A DNA stretch of 64,000 bases from Pseudomonas sp. Bc-h. GTDB lineage: Bacteria; Pseudomonadota; Gammaproteobacteria; Pseudomonadales; Pseudomonadaceae. Below the pieces are notes generated by a model. It made no database searches. It was not told the DNA's origin and worked only from the letters and a program-made list of their open reading frames with translations. This document shows positions 8,457 through 18,044 of the stretch, one piece after another. Made by a program: the position numbers and the translations under genes. The stretch lies in the NCBI RefSeq assembly GCF_002080045.1, contig NZ_MUIN01000011.1, positions 1-64,000 of the forward strand, in the 5' to 3' direction. Numbering within the stretch: the first letter of the stretch is position 1; each line of letters opens with the position of its first letter.

Positions 8457-9044
8457 CTACTTAGTGGAACTGGATTTACCGATCACATCCTGCGGCGTTA
8501 TAGGCGGCAGGAGGTGATCCTTGAACGGGATATCAACGGGTACGCTGACTCCGCTGGCTAGCCACTTGCTGGACATCCCGAGAATCAGGTTTTTCGACCA
8601 GTCAGCGACCATGACAAATTGGGGAAGCAATCTGGACTGCTGCCACCATTGATCCTGTTGTACCGGGCCCAGGCTCAACAGCCCTACCGCTACTACAACC
8701 AGCAGGCCTCCGCGCGCAGCACCGAAGACCATGCCCAGAAAACGATCGGTCCCGGACAAGCCGGTGACGCGAATCAGTTCCCCGATAAGAAAGTTGACCA
8801 TGGCGCCGACCAACAGGGTGGCGACAAAAAGAATGGTGCAGCCTGCAATCACGCGGGCCGAAGGTGTCTCGATGTAGTTGACCAGATACTGGGCCAGCGA
8901 ACCGCCAAACATCCAGGCAACTGCACCTGCGATGATCCAGGTCAGCAAGGACAATGCTTCCTTGACGAAGCCGCGCTTGAGACTGATCAAAGCGGAGATG
9001 GCGACAATCGCAATGATCGCCCAGTCAACCGGAGTAAATGACAC
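8457..9044 (-). CDS. cvpA: CvpA family inner-membrane protein
   Basis: A small membrane protein (195 residues) named for colicin V production in E. coli; its molecular role is not settled. It begins at a GTG codon. Hydrophobic segments lie at about 5-20, 28-47, 65-85 and 100-120, with SLKRGFVKEALSLLTWI between the first two, a family hallmark. The C-terminal third is soluble. It always precedes purF, as here. Confidence 0.92.
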   Translation of the reverse strand: MSFTPVDWAIIAIVAISALISLKRGFVKEALSLLTWIIAGAVAWMFGGSLAQYLVNYIETPSARVIAGCTILFVATLLVGAMVNFLIGELIRVTGLSGTDRFLGMVFGAARGGLLVVVAVGLLSLGPVQQDQWWQQSRLLPQFVMVADWSKNLILGMSSKWLASGVSVPVDIPFKDHLLPPITPQDVIGKSSSTK

Positions 9045-9186
9045 GTTGCAGCCTACAGACTGATGAGGCGGCGCATTTTAGCAGAGCGCTCGTCCGGCGG
9101 TAAGCAGGGATTGCGGGTGGGGACCAATTAAGGCGAACTATTGGACTTTGATGATGTTGAAAGGGGTGGCGAACGCCACCCTTCCC

Positions 9187-9852
9187 TTATTTACGCTCTG
9201 GCACGAAGCGTACGACGATGCCCTTGAGCTTCTGTTGCTTGTCGAGCTGGTCGCGCAGGCGGTCGGCTTCGGCACGCTCGATCAGCGGCCCCACGAACAC
9301 GCGGTTGACGCCATCCGAGGTACGGATATAAGCGTTGTAGCCCTGTGTGCGCAATGTTTTCTGCAAATTGTCGGCATTCGCCCGATTGGACAGGCTGGCG
9401 ACTTGCACGGCCCATGTGACCGACAAACCGTTGGCATCGACCCGACTCGGATCAGCTGCCGGAGCGGCTGGCGCTGGTGCGGCCTGAGGGGCCGGAGCCG
9501 GTTTTGCCGGCGCGGGTGCCGGAGCGGCCTTGGCAGCAGGAACCGGCTTGGCAGGTGCTGGCGCGATCGGCATCGAAGGCGGCTGCTGATTGACCGTCGG
9601 CTGGCCGGGCTGCGCGAGCTCGTCGTCGGTCGGCACAGGCTCTTGCGGCAGCGGCTGCTGCTCGGGAACCGAGACGGGCTCGACCTTGATCTGGGGTGCG
9701 ACTGGCGCTTGCGGGGCAGCAGGCGCATCCACCTGCACATGGCGTGCTTCGTCCTGACGCGAAAACAGCATCGGCAGGAAAATCACCGCGATGGCAATCA
9801 GCACCAGAGCGCCGACCATGCGTTGCTTGTACGCCTTATCCAGCAAAGCCAT
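9187..9852 (-). CDS. SPOR-domain cell-division protein, DedD-like
   Basis: A single-pass inner-membrane protein of 221 residues. A TM helix at about 13-28 (MVGALVLIAIAVIFLPMLF) is followed by a long Pro/Ala/Gln-rich periplasmic linker (about 45-140) and a C-terminal SPOR domain (about 145-220; WAVQVASLSNRANAD, VFVGPL). SPOR domains bind denuded peptidoglycan at the septum, which points to cell division. It lies between folC (3 nt upstream) and cvpA, the same place as E. coli dedD. Confidence 0.9.
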   Translation of the reverse strand: MALLDKAYKQRMVGALVLIAIAVIFLPMLFSRQDEARHVQVDAPAAPQAPVAPQIKVEPVSVPEQQPLPQEPVPTDDELAQPGQPTVNQQPPSMPIAPAPAKPVPAAKAAPAPAPAKPAPAPQAAPAPAAPAADPSRVDANGLSVTWAVQVASLSNRANADNLQKTLRTQGYNAYIRTSDGVNRVFVGPLIERAEADRLRDQLDKQQKLKGIVVRFVPERK

Positions 9853-9855
9853 GTG

Positions 9856-11142
9856 TCACTTCCTCCGTGACGCGCCAGCAAGCCATTCCAGGGCCTCGGC
9901 TACGCAATAAAAAGACCCGAACAGAACGATTTCGTCATCTGCCGTCGCGTGCACACATTGCGCTTCGAGCGCCTGCGCGACACCGGGATAGGACGTCACT
10001 TGCGCGCCAAGGTTCTGTAGCGCCGTGGCAATCTCCTGCTCCGACCGACTGCGCGGCGTTGGCAACGGCGCCACCGTCCAACTGCTGAAGCAGCCGGTGA
10101 GTTCGCCCAGCACCCCGTTCAGATCCTTGTCGCTGAGCAGTCCGAACACTGCCAGACGCTTGCCAGGCACGGGGCGTTGATTCAGTCGCTGAGCCAGAAA
10201 CACCGCAGCATGGGGGTTATGCCCCACGTCGAGCAAGACCTGCAGTTGCTTGCCCTGCCACTCGAACGTTCTCCGATCAAGCCGGCCGGTGACGCGCGTA
10301 TTCCGCAAAGCCGCACGAATGGATGCGTCTTGCCAAGGCAAATCCATCAACAGATAGGCCTGCAGTGCCAGTGCGGCGTTCTGCATCGGCAGGTCCAGCA
10401 GCGGCAGGTCACGCAGTTCGACGCGCTGACCACCGGCGTCAGTGCCGAACCAGTTCCAGCTGTCTACGCCCACGGACAGGTCGAAATTACTGCCGCGCAG
10501 CGACAGCGGGCAGTTCAGCGCCTGAGCGCGTTCCAGCAGAGGCTGCGGCGGATCGAGGTCGCCACACAGCGCAGGACGGCCTTCGCGGAAAATACCGGCC
10601 TTTTCAAATGCAACCGACTCGCGGGTGTTGCCCAGCCACTCGGCATGATCGACGCCGATGCTGGTGACCAGCGCCATGTCAGCGTCGATCAGGTTCACGG
10701 CATCGAGACGCCCGCCCAGGCCGACTTCCAGCACCACAGCGTCCAGGGCTGCCTGCTCGAACAGCCAGAACGCTGCCAACGTGCCCATTTCGAAGTAGGT
10801 CAGCGAGATGTCGCCACGAGCCTTCTCGATGACATCGAAGGCCTGGCAAAGCTGCTCGTCGCTTGCCTCGACGCCCTGCAGCTGCATCCGCTCGTTATAG
10901 CGGACCAGGTGCGGCGAACTGTAGACGCCGACTTTCAGGCCTTGAGCCTGCAGCAACGAAGCGACGAAGGCGCAGGTCGAGCCTTTGCCATTGGTGCCCG
11001 TGACGGTGATGACGCGCGGTGCAGGACGGGTCAGGCCGATCTGCAGCGCTACCTGTTGCGACCGGTCCAGCCCCATGTCGATGGCAGACGGATGCAGTTG
11101 CTCCAGGTAGCTGAGCCAGTCGCTCAGAGAGCGTGCGGTCAT
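9856..11142 (-). CDS. folC: Bifunctional dihydrofolate synthase / folylpolyglutamate synthase
   Basis: Adds glutamate to dihydropteroate and then lengthens the glutamyl chain of folates, using ATP. The Mur-ligase P-loop VTGTNGKGSTCAF is at about residues 45-57. YFEMGTLAAFWLF and GGRLDAVNLID are further family signatures, and the conserved DVGHNPHA stands before the C-terminal domain. Length (428 residues) is normal. The start overlaps the accD stop by 4 nt, so translation is coupled. Confidence 0.95.
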   Translation of the reverse strand: MTARSLSDWLSYLEQLHPSAIDMGLDRSQQVALQIGLTRPAPRVITVTGTNGKGSTCAFVASLLQAQGLKVGVYSSPHLVRYNERMQLQGVEASDEQLCQAFDVIEKARGDISLTYFEMGTLAAFWLFEQAALDAVVLEVGLGGRLDAVNLIDADMALVTSIGVDHAEWLGNTRESVAFEKAGIFREGRPALCGDLDPPQPLLERAQALNCPLSLRGSNFDLSVGVDSWNWFGTDAGGQRVELRDLPLLDLPMQNAALALQAYLLMDLPWQDASIRAALRNTRVTGRLDRRTFEWQGKQLQVLLDVGHNPHAAVFLAQRLNQRPVPGKRLAVFGLLSDKDLNGVLGELTGCFSSWTVAPLPTPRSRSEQEIATALQNLGAQVTSYPGVAQALEAQCVHATADDEIVLFGSFYCVAEALEWLAGASRRK

Positions 11143-12059
11143 ATGTTCGCCGGAGCCGGTGGAACAACGATCGGCTCGAGTTTCGGCGCGACGAATTTAG
11201 GCGTCGGCAGGCCCATCATCTGGGCCAGCAGGTTACCCAGACGCTGACGCAGCTCCTGACGATGAATAATCATGTCGATGGCGCCATGGTCCAGCAGAAA
11301 CTCACTGCGCTGGAAGCCTTCCGGCAGCTTTTCGCGAACGGTCTGCTCGATCACGCGTGGCCCGGCAAAACCGATCAGGGCTTTTGGCTCGGCGACGATG
11401 ACGTCACCCAGCATCGCCAGGCTCGCCGACACGCCGCCGTACACCGGGTCGGTCAGCACGGAAATGAAAGGCAGGCCTTCTTCACGCAGACGCGCCAGCA
11501 CAGCCGAGGTCTTGGCCATCTGCATCAGAGAGATCAAGGCTTCCTGCATGCGCGCGCCACCGGAAGCGGCGAAGCAGATCATCGGGCAACGGTTTTCCAG
11601 TGCGTAGTTGGCGGCCTGAACGAAACGCTCACCCACGATGGCGCCCATCGAACCGCCCATGAACGAGAATTCAAAGGCGCTGCACACCACCGGCATCCCC
11701 AGCAGGGTACCGCTCATGGAAATGAGAGCGTCTTTTTCGCCAGTCTGCTTCTGAGAAGCGGTCAGGCGGTCTTTGTACTTCTTGCTGTCGCGGAATTTCA
11801 GACGGTCGACCGGCTCGAGGTCCGCACCGATTTCCTGACGCCCTTCGACATCCAGGAAAATGTTCAGGCGCGCGCGGGCACCGATACGCATGTGGTGATT
11901 GCATTTTGGACAGACGTCCAGGGTCTTTTCCAGCTCTGGCCGGTACAGCACCGCCTCGCAGGACGGGCACTTGTGCCAGAGGCCTTCAGGTACCGAGCTT
12001 TTTTTGACCTCGGAACGCATGATCGAAGGGATCAGTTTGTCTACCAACCAGTTGCTCAT
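11139..12059 (-). CDS. accD: Acetyl-CoA carboxylase, carboxyltransferase beta subunit
   Basis: Half of the carboxyltransferase that makes malonyl-CoA, the first step of fatty acid synthesis; its partner AccA is not in the window. The start at 12059 (MSNWLVDKL) has a GGAGAAAG ribosome site; the 19 extra residues of the longer frame look random. A four-cysteine zinc ribbon (CPSCEAVLY...CPKC, about residues 28-50) precedes the crotonase-like domain, with the oxyanion region FAASGGARMQEA. Length 306 residues. folC is translationally coupled downstream. Confidence 0.96.
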   Translation of the reverse strand: MSNWLVDKLIPSIMRSEVKKSSVPEGLWHKCPSCEAVLYRPELEKTLDVCPKCNHHMRIGARARLNIFLDVEGRQEIGADLEPVDRLKFRDSKKYKDRLTASQKQTGEKDALISMSGTLLGMPVVCSAFEFSFMGGSMGAIVGERFVQAANYALENRCPMICFAASGGARMQEALISLMQMAKTSAVLARLREEGLPFISVLTDPVYGGVSASLAMLGDVIVAEPKALIGFAGPRVIEQTVREKLPEGFQRSEFLLDHGAIDMIIHRQELRQRLGNLLAQMMGLPTPKFVAPKLEPIVVPPAPANI

Positions 12060-12349
12060 GCTTTCTTTCTCCAGTACCGGTGGCGAAAACGCAGTGGCGA
12101 TCAATGCCACGCGCATGCCCTTAAGCTAATTTCATGTGCGGCGCCGCAAACTGTCGTACAACGATCGGCGCAAGGCCTGACCTGCTGAACCGACAACTCG
12201 TCGATCACCACCCTCAACTTCTTGTCGCGAGACGCACGTACGTCTTCGCCTGTTCAATTTTGGCCGCCCACAAACCGTGGTCGCAGGCTAGTGGACGGCG
12301 ACCGCCTGTCAGCCGTCACATCGACGAACACTGCCGCCTGAAAAAACAC

Positions 12350-12970
12350 TCATGCTCCGTGCACCGCACTCATGAACGCGCGGATCTTGTCGTGATCCTT
12401 GAGACCTCTGGACTTTTCCACCCCGCCGCTGACATCCACTGCATAAGGCCGCACCTGTGCGATGGCCTGAGAGACATTAGCCGAAGTCAGCCCGCCAGCC
12501 AGAATGATCGGCTTGCTCAGGTGCTTTGGAATCAATGCCCAATCGAAAGTTTCGCCGGTGCCACCAGGCACGCCCGCAACAAAGGTGTCCAGCAGGATGC
12601 CGCTGGCTTTTTCATACAGTGCGCAACTGGCGGCGATGTCATCACCGGCCTGCACGCGCAGAGCCTTGATGTAGGGCCGTTGATAGCCTTCGCACTGCTC
12701 GGGGGTTTCGTCACCGTGAAACTGGATGAGGTCCAGTGGCACCACTTCCAGCAATGCCTTCAATGCTTCACGGTCGGCATTCACGAACAATCCGACCGTG
12801 CTTACGAACGGCGGCAGCTGAGCGATGATTGCCTGGGCCTGCTCGATGGTTACGGCGCGCGGGCTCTTGGGGTAGAACACGAAGCCAATGGCGTCGGCTC
12901 CCGCGTCGACGGCGGCCATCGCGTCTTCTATGCGGGTAATCCCGCAGATCTTGCTGCGAACGGCTGACAT
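12350..12970 (-). CDS. trpF: Phosphoribosylanthranilate isomerase
   Basis: Third-stage tryptophan enzyme, an Amadori isomerase with a (beta/alpha)8 fold. The catalytic cysteine is in SKICGIT near the N-terminus and the catalytic aspartate in the region of residue 130 (GILLDTF). The phosphate-binding ends LAGGL and DVSGGVE are both present. 206 residues is normal. It follows truA by 59 nt, as in other pseudomonads. The 290 nt between trpF and accD carry no gene; I see only a short GCGGCGCCGC palindrome near 12136. Confidence 0.95.
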   Translation of the reverse strand: MSAVRSKICGITRIEDAMAAVDAGADAIGFVFYPKSPRAVTIEQAQAIIAQLPPFVSTVGLFVNADREALKALLEVVPLDLIQFHGDETPEQCEGYQRPYIKALRVQAGDDIAASCALYEKASGILLDTFVAGVPGGTGETFDWALIPKHLSKPIILAGGLTSANVSQAIAQVRPYAVDVSGGVEKSRGLKDHDKIRAFMSAVHGA

Positions 12971-13029
12971 GTAGTGAAAACCTCAAGCCTTGCGAAAGTC
13001 CCGGATGGTAGCAAATGCTTATCCGGGCG

Positions 13030-13854
13030 TCAGCCGCCAAGTTCCGTGAAGCCTGTCAGAAAGTGCGGACCGATATAGCGCTCAGGCAGCGGAAACTCGT
13101 CGCGGTACTCGACCTGCACCAGATACAGGCCAAATGGATGGGCTGTTACGCCGCCCGTTCGACGGACTCGGCTTTCGAGCACTTCGCCGGCCCATTCGAT
13201 CGGCCGTTCCCCCGCGCCGATGGTCATCAGCACGCCCGCGATATTACGCACCATGTGGTGCAGGAACGCATTGGCGCGGATGTCGATGACGATCATCTTG
13301 CCGTGCCGGGTGACGCGCAGGTGATGGAGCTGCTTGATCGGCGACTTGGCCTGACACTGACCAGCACGGAACGCGCTGAAGTCGTGGGTCCCCACCAGAT
13401 ACTCGGCTGCCAGCGCCATGCGTTCGACGTCCAGCGGCCGGTGGTTCCAGGTGATTTCCTGACCCAGGTGCGCCGGGCGGATCTGATCGTTGTAGATCAC
13501 ATAACGATAGCGCCGGGCGATGGCTTTGAAGCGCGCATGAAAATGCGCTGGCATCTCTTTGGCCCAGGTCACACTGATGTCGTGGGGAAGATTGATGTTG
13601 GCGCCCATGGTCCAGGCTTTCATGGTGCGCACGGCCTGGGTGTCGAAATGCACCACCTGCCCACAGGCGTGCACGCCAGCATCGGTGCGGCCGGCGCACA
13701 TCAGCGAAACCGGCGAGTCCGCCACTTTGGACAGGGCATTTTCCAAGGTTTCCTGAACCGTCAGTACGCCCGTGGACTGGCGCTGCCAGCCACTGTAGCG
13801 CGAACCTTTGTATTCCACGCCCAGTGCGATTCTGGAAAAACCTGCGGCGGCCAT
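13030..13854 (-). CDS. truA: tRNA pseudouridine(38-40) synthase
   Basis: Makes pseudouridine at positions 38-40 of the tRNA anticodon arm. The catalytic aspartate is in CAGRTDAGVHACGQVVHF, with GVEYKGSRYSGWQRQ at the start and FLHHMVRNIAG near the C-terminus. The start is uncertain. The ATG at 13854 gives 274 residues, the normal size. The ATG at 13923 has no ribosome site and lies about 9 nt from a TATAAT hexamer (13932-13937) that could be the -10 element of this gene, which argues for the shorter form. Confidence 0.93.
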   Translation of the reverse strand: MAAAGFSRIALGVEYKGSRYSGWQRQSTGVLTVQETLENALSKVADSPVSLMCAGRTDAGVHACGQVVHFDTQAVRTMKAWTMGANINLPHDISVTWAKEMPAHFHARFKAIARRYRYVIYNDQIRPAHLGQEITWNHRPLDVERMALAAEYLVGTHDFSAFRAGQCQAKSPIKQLHHLRVTRHGKMIVIDIRANAFLHHMVRNIAGVLMTIGAGERPIEWAGEVLESRVRRTGGVTAHPFGLYLVQVEYRDEFPLPERYIGPHFLTGFTELGG

Positions 13855-13984
13855 TTCGGCTGCCGCTGTCTCTGCCTCTGTGTCTGTAGTTGCCAAGAGC
13901 TGGAAGCCTGTCGATATGCGCAAGGGCGGCCATTATACGGATGGCGAAAAAAGACGCCATTGGTAGTGATCGGACACTCCCGAT

Positions 13985-14014
13985 ACAAAAAAACGACCGC
14001 CGAAGCGATCGTTT
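13985..14014 (-). terminator. Intrinsic terminator of fimV
   Basis: On the minus strand a 9-bp stem (AACGATCGC with GCGGTCGTT, one G-T pair) closes a TTCG tetraloop and runs into seven T. It lies about 20 nt past the fimV stop and separates fimV from truA. Confidence 0.93.
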
Positions 14015-14034
14015 TCGATAGAGCAAAAACCCGA

Positions 14035-16818
14035 TCAGGCGAGTCGCGAAAGCATCTCCCGAGCTTCGCTCTTCTGACCGTCATCCCCTTCGACCACGAC
14101 TTCATCCAGAATGTCGCGCGCGCCGTCGGCATCGCCCATTTCGATATAGGCTCGGGCAAGATCGAGTTTGGTGGCCGCTTCGTCGGTGCCCGACAGGAAG
14201 TCGAACTCTGGCTCGTCGTCCGCCAACAAGGCGTCGTCCTCATTGAAGGTAGGCGCATCGTCAAACGGCTTGGCAATCGGCGGCTGCTCAAGCGTTTGCG
14301 ACAAACGCTCCAACTCGGCGTTGACGTCGTCGATTTCGGACGCGAACGCGTCAGACGCCTGGTCGGTCTCCATCTCGTCGGCCAGGGACAGATCGAAATC
14401 GGCTGGCAGCTCAAGGTCATCTTCGGATGCAGGCTTGCTGGCGCCCAGGTCGGCCTTCTCGTCGAAGGCCGGCAGATCACCCAGTTCGTCTTCCATGCCG
14501 AGAAGATAGTCGTCTTCGGCCTTCAGGCCCGGCTGATCTTCTGCCAGGTTCAGGTCGAAATCCGCAAGATCGGTCGGCTCGGTATTCCCGGCCTCAGTCT
14601 GCTCGCGCAGAATCGCGTCGAAATCCAGGTCATCCGCAGTCGAGCCCCCGAATGGCGCGTCCAGATCCAGATCGCCGAGCCCGGTGCCCGCAACCGGCGC
14701 GCTGTGATCCTTCACCTCGGCAGGCGACGCCGCCTCCAGGTCATCCAGACTCAGGTCGAAGTCGTTATCGAAATCGTCAGGCGCTTCGGCGACAGGCTCG
14801 ACCGCAGGCTGTGGCGCCGATTCGGGTTCTGCCTTATCGCTGAGCAGGTCTTCAACGTGCTTCGCGTCCATTTCCGCCGCCAGAGCCGCCGCTGCTGCGA
14901 CACCCGCAGCTGCGGCAGCCGCGGCTGCCATGGCCGGAAAACGGCTCTTCAAGTGCTCGACTTCAGCGTGGTTTTTGCCCGTAGCCACCAACTGCCGCTC
15001 TTGAGCGACGAAACCGGCCTGATTGTCTTGTTGCGCGTAGATCTCCATAAGCTTGAGGCGCAGATCACTGCGCTGAGGCTCTTCCTTGATGGCCTCTTCC
15101 AGCAACGCCACTGCCTGATTATTACGGCCGTAGGCGATATGGATTTCAGCCTGCACGAGTACATCGGTCGGACGTTCGCGGGTCGGCTCAATGATGACGG
15201 CCGCCAGCGGTGCCTGCTTTACAGTGGACGGAGGAACCTCCAGACCCTCGAAACTGCTTTCAGGCATGTCCATGTCAGACGCAAAATCGGATTCTTCCGA
15301 CAATGCGCGGGCCATCTCGCGATGCCTTTCTGCTTCAAGAATTGCATTACGCCGACGCACCAACAGCAACACCAGCAACAGCAGCACGAGCAGCGCACCA
15401 CCGCCAATCAAGCCCATGAGCGCGGGGCTCGCAAGAATTTTGTCCAGCGCGCTCTGGTTATCGGCGCCGTTGGCCGCATCCGGCGGCGTGACCGCCAGCG
15501 GCTGGTCGGGAGTTGCACCGGTGACCTTGGCGCCATCGACCGGCAGCGCGTCTTCCGGGGCGATTTCATTCGGCGGCTTGCCAGCAGCGTCCGGCGCGGC
15601 AGGCGGCGGCACGATCTCGGCAGGCATCGCCGGGTTTGCGGCATTGTTCGGATTGGTCACGCTGTTCGGGCTGACCGTACTGTTCGGGTCTGCCGCGGGT
15701 GGCGGCACGACCGCGTCGGCAGCTTGCATCTTCGCCAACTGGTCGTTCTTCAGCTGAATCAGGCGGTTGAGCTTGTCGACCTGACTTTGCAGATCGCCCA
15801 TCCGGCTTTTCAGCTCCTCGTTGTCACGACGGGTGCTGTCGAGACTTTCCTGCGCCACGGCGAGCTTGTTATTGAGCTCTGCATTGTCGCCCGCGGCGCC
15901 CTTTGCACCCGGCTTGGCGTTGGCGGCGACGAGACTGAGATTGTCCTTGGCGTCAATCTGCGCAGGCGCAGCACCGGCACGGTCACGGCGAGTCGCATCG
16001 ACCTGACGCGCGCCGGTCGGCATGCGTCGGCCCTCACGCCAGGCGCGATTTTGCTCGGCGACCTCGGCCACGGCCCGCGGCTGCGGCGTAGCGCTCACCT
16101 CTTGCGGGGAAGGCAGGCGCAACACCTGGCCTTTTTTCAGCAAGTTGATGTTGCCGCCGATGAAAGCGTCCGGATTGAGCGCCTGAATGGCGAGCATCGT
16201 CTGCTGAACCGTACCGCCATTGCGCACGCGCTGGGCGATTTCCCACAAGGTGTCGTTGTTGGCGGTGGTGTATTCGGTGTACTTGGGTTCGGCGGGTGCC
16301 GCAGGCTTCGCCGCCTGGTCAACAGGCGCCGGGGTCTGCGCGGCCGGGGCTTGAGCAGGCGCAGTACCTGGAGCGGTAGATGGCAGTTGTGCTGCAGCCG
16401 CTGCCGCTTGCGGCGAGAATTTCGGCGGATCGAGCAACAGGCTGTACTCGCGCAGCACACGCCCGTTCGGCCAGAGCACCTGCACGAGGAATTTCACATA
16501 GGGGTCGCGAATCGGCTTGGTCGAGGTGATGCGCAGAACGCTTTTGCCGGCGGGATTGACCACGGGTGTAAACGTGAGGTCATCGAGAATCGCCATGCGC
16601 CCGACGCCAGCCTGGGCAAATTCGGCGGAAGTCGCCAAGCTCGGTACGACCTGCGCAGAGTTGAGATCCTGGACCTCGGTGAGTTCGATTTCAGCCAGCA
16701 ACGGTTGGTTCAGGGTCGACTTGACGGTCAAACCGCCGAGGCCGAGCGCCTGGGCCATCCCGGATGACAGCGCCGAAGCCGCAGCAATCGCTAAAACCAG
16801 TTTACGAACCTGAACCAT
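14035..16818 (-). CDS. fimV: FimV polar hub / type IV pilus assembly protein
   Basis: A large inner-membrane protein (927 residues) that organises the cell pole and is needed for type IV pilus secretin assembly and twitching. A signal peptide (about 1-24, cut near AQALG) is followed by the FimV N-terminal domain, a LysM peptidoglycan-binding domain (about 181-238), a coiled-coil stretch rich in Glu/Lys/Gln (about 310-365), a TM helix at about 466-488 and a long acidic cytoplasmic part. The last ~50 residues (TKLDLARAYIEMGDADGARDIL) form the conserved TPR-like C-terminal domain. The gene lies between truA and usg, as in P. aeruginosa (PA3115). The ribosome site is AAGGGATGG. Confidence 0.95.
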   Translation of the reverse strand: MVQVRKLVLAIAAASALSSGMAQALGLGGLTVKSTLNQPLLAEIELTEVQDLNSAQVVPSLATSAEFAQAGVGRMAILDDLTFTPVVNPAGKSVLRITSTKPIRDPYVKFLVQVLWPNGRVLREYSLLLDPPKFSPQAAAAAAQLPSTAPGTAPAQAPAAQTPAPVDQAAKPAAPAEPKYTEYTTANNDTLWEIAQRVRNGGTVQQTMLAIQALNPDAFIGGNINLLKKGQVLRLPSPQEVSATPQPRAVAEVAEQNRAWREGRRMPTGARQVDATRRDRAGAAPAQIDAKDNLSLVAANAKPGAKGAAGDNAELNNKLAVAQESLDSTRRDNEELKSRMGDLQSQVDKLNRLIQLKNDQLAKMQAADAVVPPPAADPNSTVSPNSVTNPNNAANPAMPAEIVPPPAAPDAAGKPPNEIAPEDALPVDGAKVTGATPDQPLAVTPPDAANGADNQSALDKILASPALMGLIGGGALLVLLLLVLLLVRRRNAILEAERHREMARALSEESDFASDMDMPESSFEGLEVPPSTVKQAPLAAVIIEPTRERPTDVLVQAEIHIAYGRNNQAVALLEEAIKEEPQRSDLRLKLMEIYAQQDNQAGFVAQERQLVATGKNHAEVEHLKSRFPAMAAAAAAAAGVAAAAALAAEMDAKHVEDLLSDKAEPESAPQPAVEPVAEAPDDFDNDFDLSLDDLEAASPAEVKDHSAPVAGTGLGDLDLDAPFGGSTADDLDFDAILREQTEAGNTEPTDLADFDLNLAEDQPGLKAEDDYLLGMEDELGDLPAFDEKADLGASKPASEDDLELPADFDLSLADEMETDQASDAFASEIDDVNAELERLSQTLEQPPIAKPFDDAPTFNEDDALLADDEPEFDFLSGTDEAATKLDLARAYIEMGDADGARDILDEVVVEGDDGQKSEAREMLSRLA

Positions 16819-16934
16819 AGCCCATCCCTTGTTTAAAATTTCCCCGGCGACCGAGAAGATGAAGCCTGCTAGGGCGTAGGGCGTTTCGACACGCCGCAGC
16901 TAGAATGATTCTTTGAATTGTTGGCAAGTATCTT

Positions 16935-17945
16935 TTACGAAACATCTTTTATCAACAATTCAGCTACCTGCACAGCGTTCAACGCCGCGCCTTTGCGCAC
17001 ATTGTCCGACGTGACCCAGCAATTGAGTTCACAGGCGTCGTCAATCCCCGCGCGTAAACGTCCTACATAGACGGCGTCCTGTCCTACGGCGTCTCCGACC
17101 GGTGTCGGATAATCGCCAGCGTCCACCAGATCAATCCCGTCCGCCGCATCCAGCGCAGCATTGACCGCTGCCAGATCCACCGCAGAAGCTGTCTGCACCG
17201 ACACGCTTAGGCTATCGCCAAAGAACACCGGGACTTGAATACAGGTCACGCCGACCTTGATTAAAGGCAGCGACAGCAACTCACGCAACTCGCTGACCAA
17301 ACGTTTTTCCAGCGGCACGTGGCCTTGCGCGTCAGGCGTGCCCACCTGAGCGAGCAGGTTGAAGGCCATCTGGCGGTCAAACACGCGCGGTTCGAGTGGG
17401 CGCACGTTGAGCAACTCGGCAGTCTGTCGCGCCAACTCGGTCACGCCTTCGCGGCCCTGACTGGACACCGCCAGACACGCTGTCACGCTGATACGCTGAA
17501 TATCCAGCAACGGGCGCAATGGGCCGAGCACCATCGCCAGCGCCGCGGCAACCGGGCTTGGGCACGCCACCTGATAAGGCTTGGGGAGATTCGACAGCAA
17601 CGCCCCATTGACCTCAGGGATCACGTTCGGCGCCTGCTCGACCGGCAAACCGCCGGACAGGTCGATCACTGCACAGCCCGCCGCCGTCGCGCGCATGGCA
17701 TAGCTGCGGGTCGCTGCCGGTCCGGCGGCAAAGAAAGCAATGTTCACCTTGCTGAAGTCGAAGGCATCGACTTCACGCACGCGCACGTTCTTGCCGCGAT
17801 AAGGCACCGAGCTGCCAGCGGATTCGGCGCTGGCCAACAGATGCAACTCACCCACGGGGAAGTCGCGCTCTTCAAGAATCTGGACGATGGTTTCGCCGAC
17901 AGTACCGGTGGCGCCGATCACGGCGATATCAAAGGACTGGCTCAT
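16935..17945 (-). CDS. usg: Usg-like aspartate-semialdehyde dehydrogenase homologue, probably inactive
   Basis: Has the fold of ASADH: the Rossmann motif GATGTVGE at the start, then the dimerisation domain. Aligned without gaps to the catalytic block NPNCSTIQ of true ASADH, this protein reads CPSPVAAA at 128-135, so the nucleophilic cysteine is Pro131. The catalytic histidine of the later VPVF-x-GHS block is Asp244 (VPVFFGDS). Both key residues are therefore gone. The position next to fimV equals PA3116. A working asd gene is expected elsewhere. The role of Usg proteins is not established; a structural or regulatory partner role is a guess. Confidence 0.88.
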   Translation of the reverse strand: MSQSFDIAVIGATGTVGETIVQILEERDFPVGELHLLASAESAGSSVPYRGKNVRVREVDAFDFSKVNIAFFAAGPAATRSYAMRATAAGCAVIDLSGGLPVEQAPNVIPEVNGALLSNLPKPYQVACPSPVAAALAMVLGPLRPLLDIQRISVTACLAVSSQGREGVTELARQTAELLNVRPLEPRVFDRQMAFNLLAQVGTPDAQGHVPLEKRLVSELRELLSLPLIKVGVTCIQVPVFFGDSLSVSVQTASAVDLAAVNAALDAADGIDLVDAGDYPTPVGDAVGQDAVYVGRLRAGIDDACELNCWVTSDNVRKGAALNAVQVAELLIKDVS

Positions 17946-18044
17946 GCAAAAACCTCAGAAAAATCAGGGGGCGGCACTTTAACCGCGAGAGACAGGCCAG
18001 GCAATTGAACTGGCCTGATAGAAGCACGCACGGCTCGAGCCCGG

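Noticed and set aside
5829..8561. Open frame of 910 codons on the plus strand
   Set aside because: It runs antisense through metZ, purF and cvpA, all of which have full motifs. High G+C leaves long stop-free antisense frames. No family resemblance.
13015..16767. Open frame of 1250 codons on the plus strand
   Set aside because: It is antisense to truA and fimV. It reads as Arg/Gln/His-rich shadow sequence and crosses a terminator.
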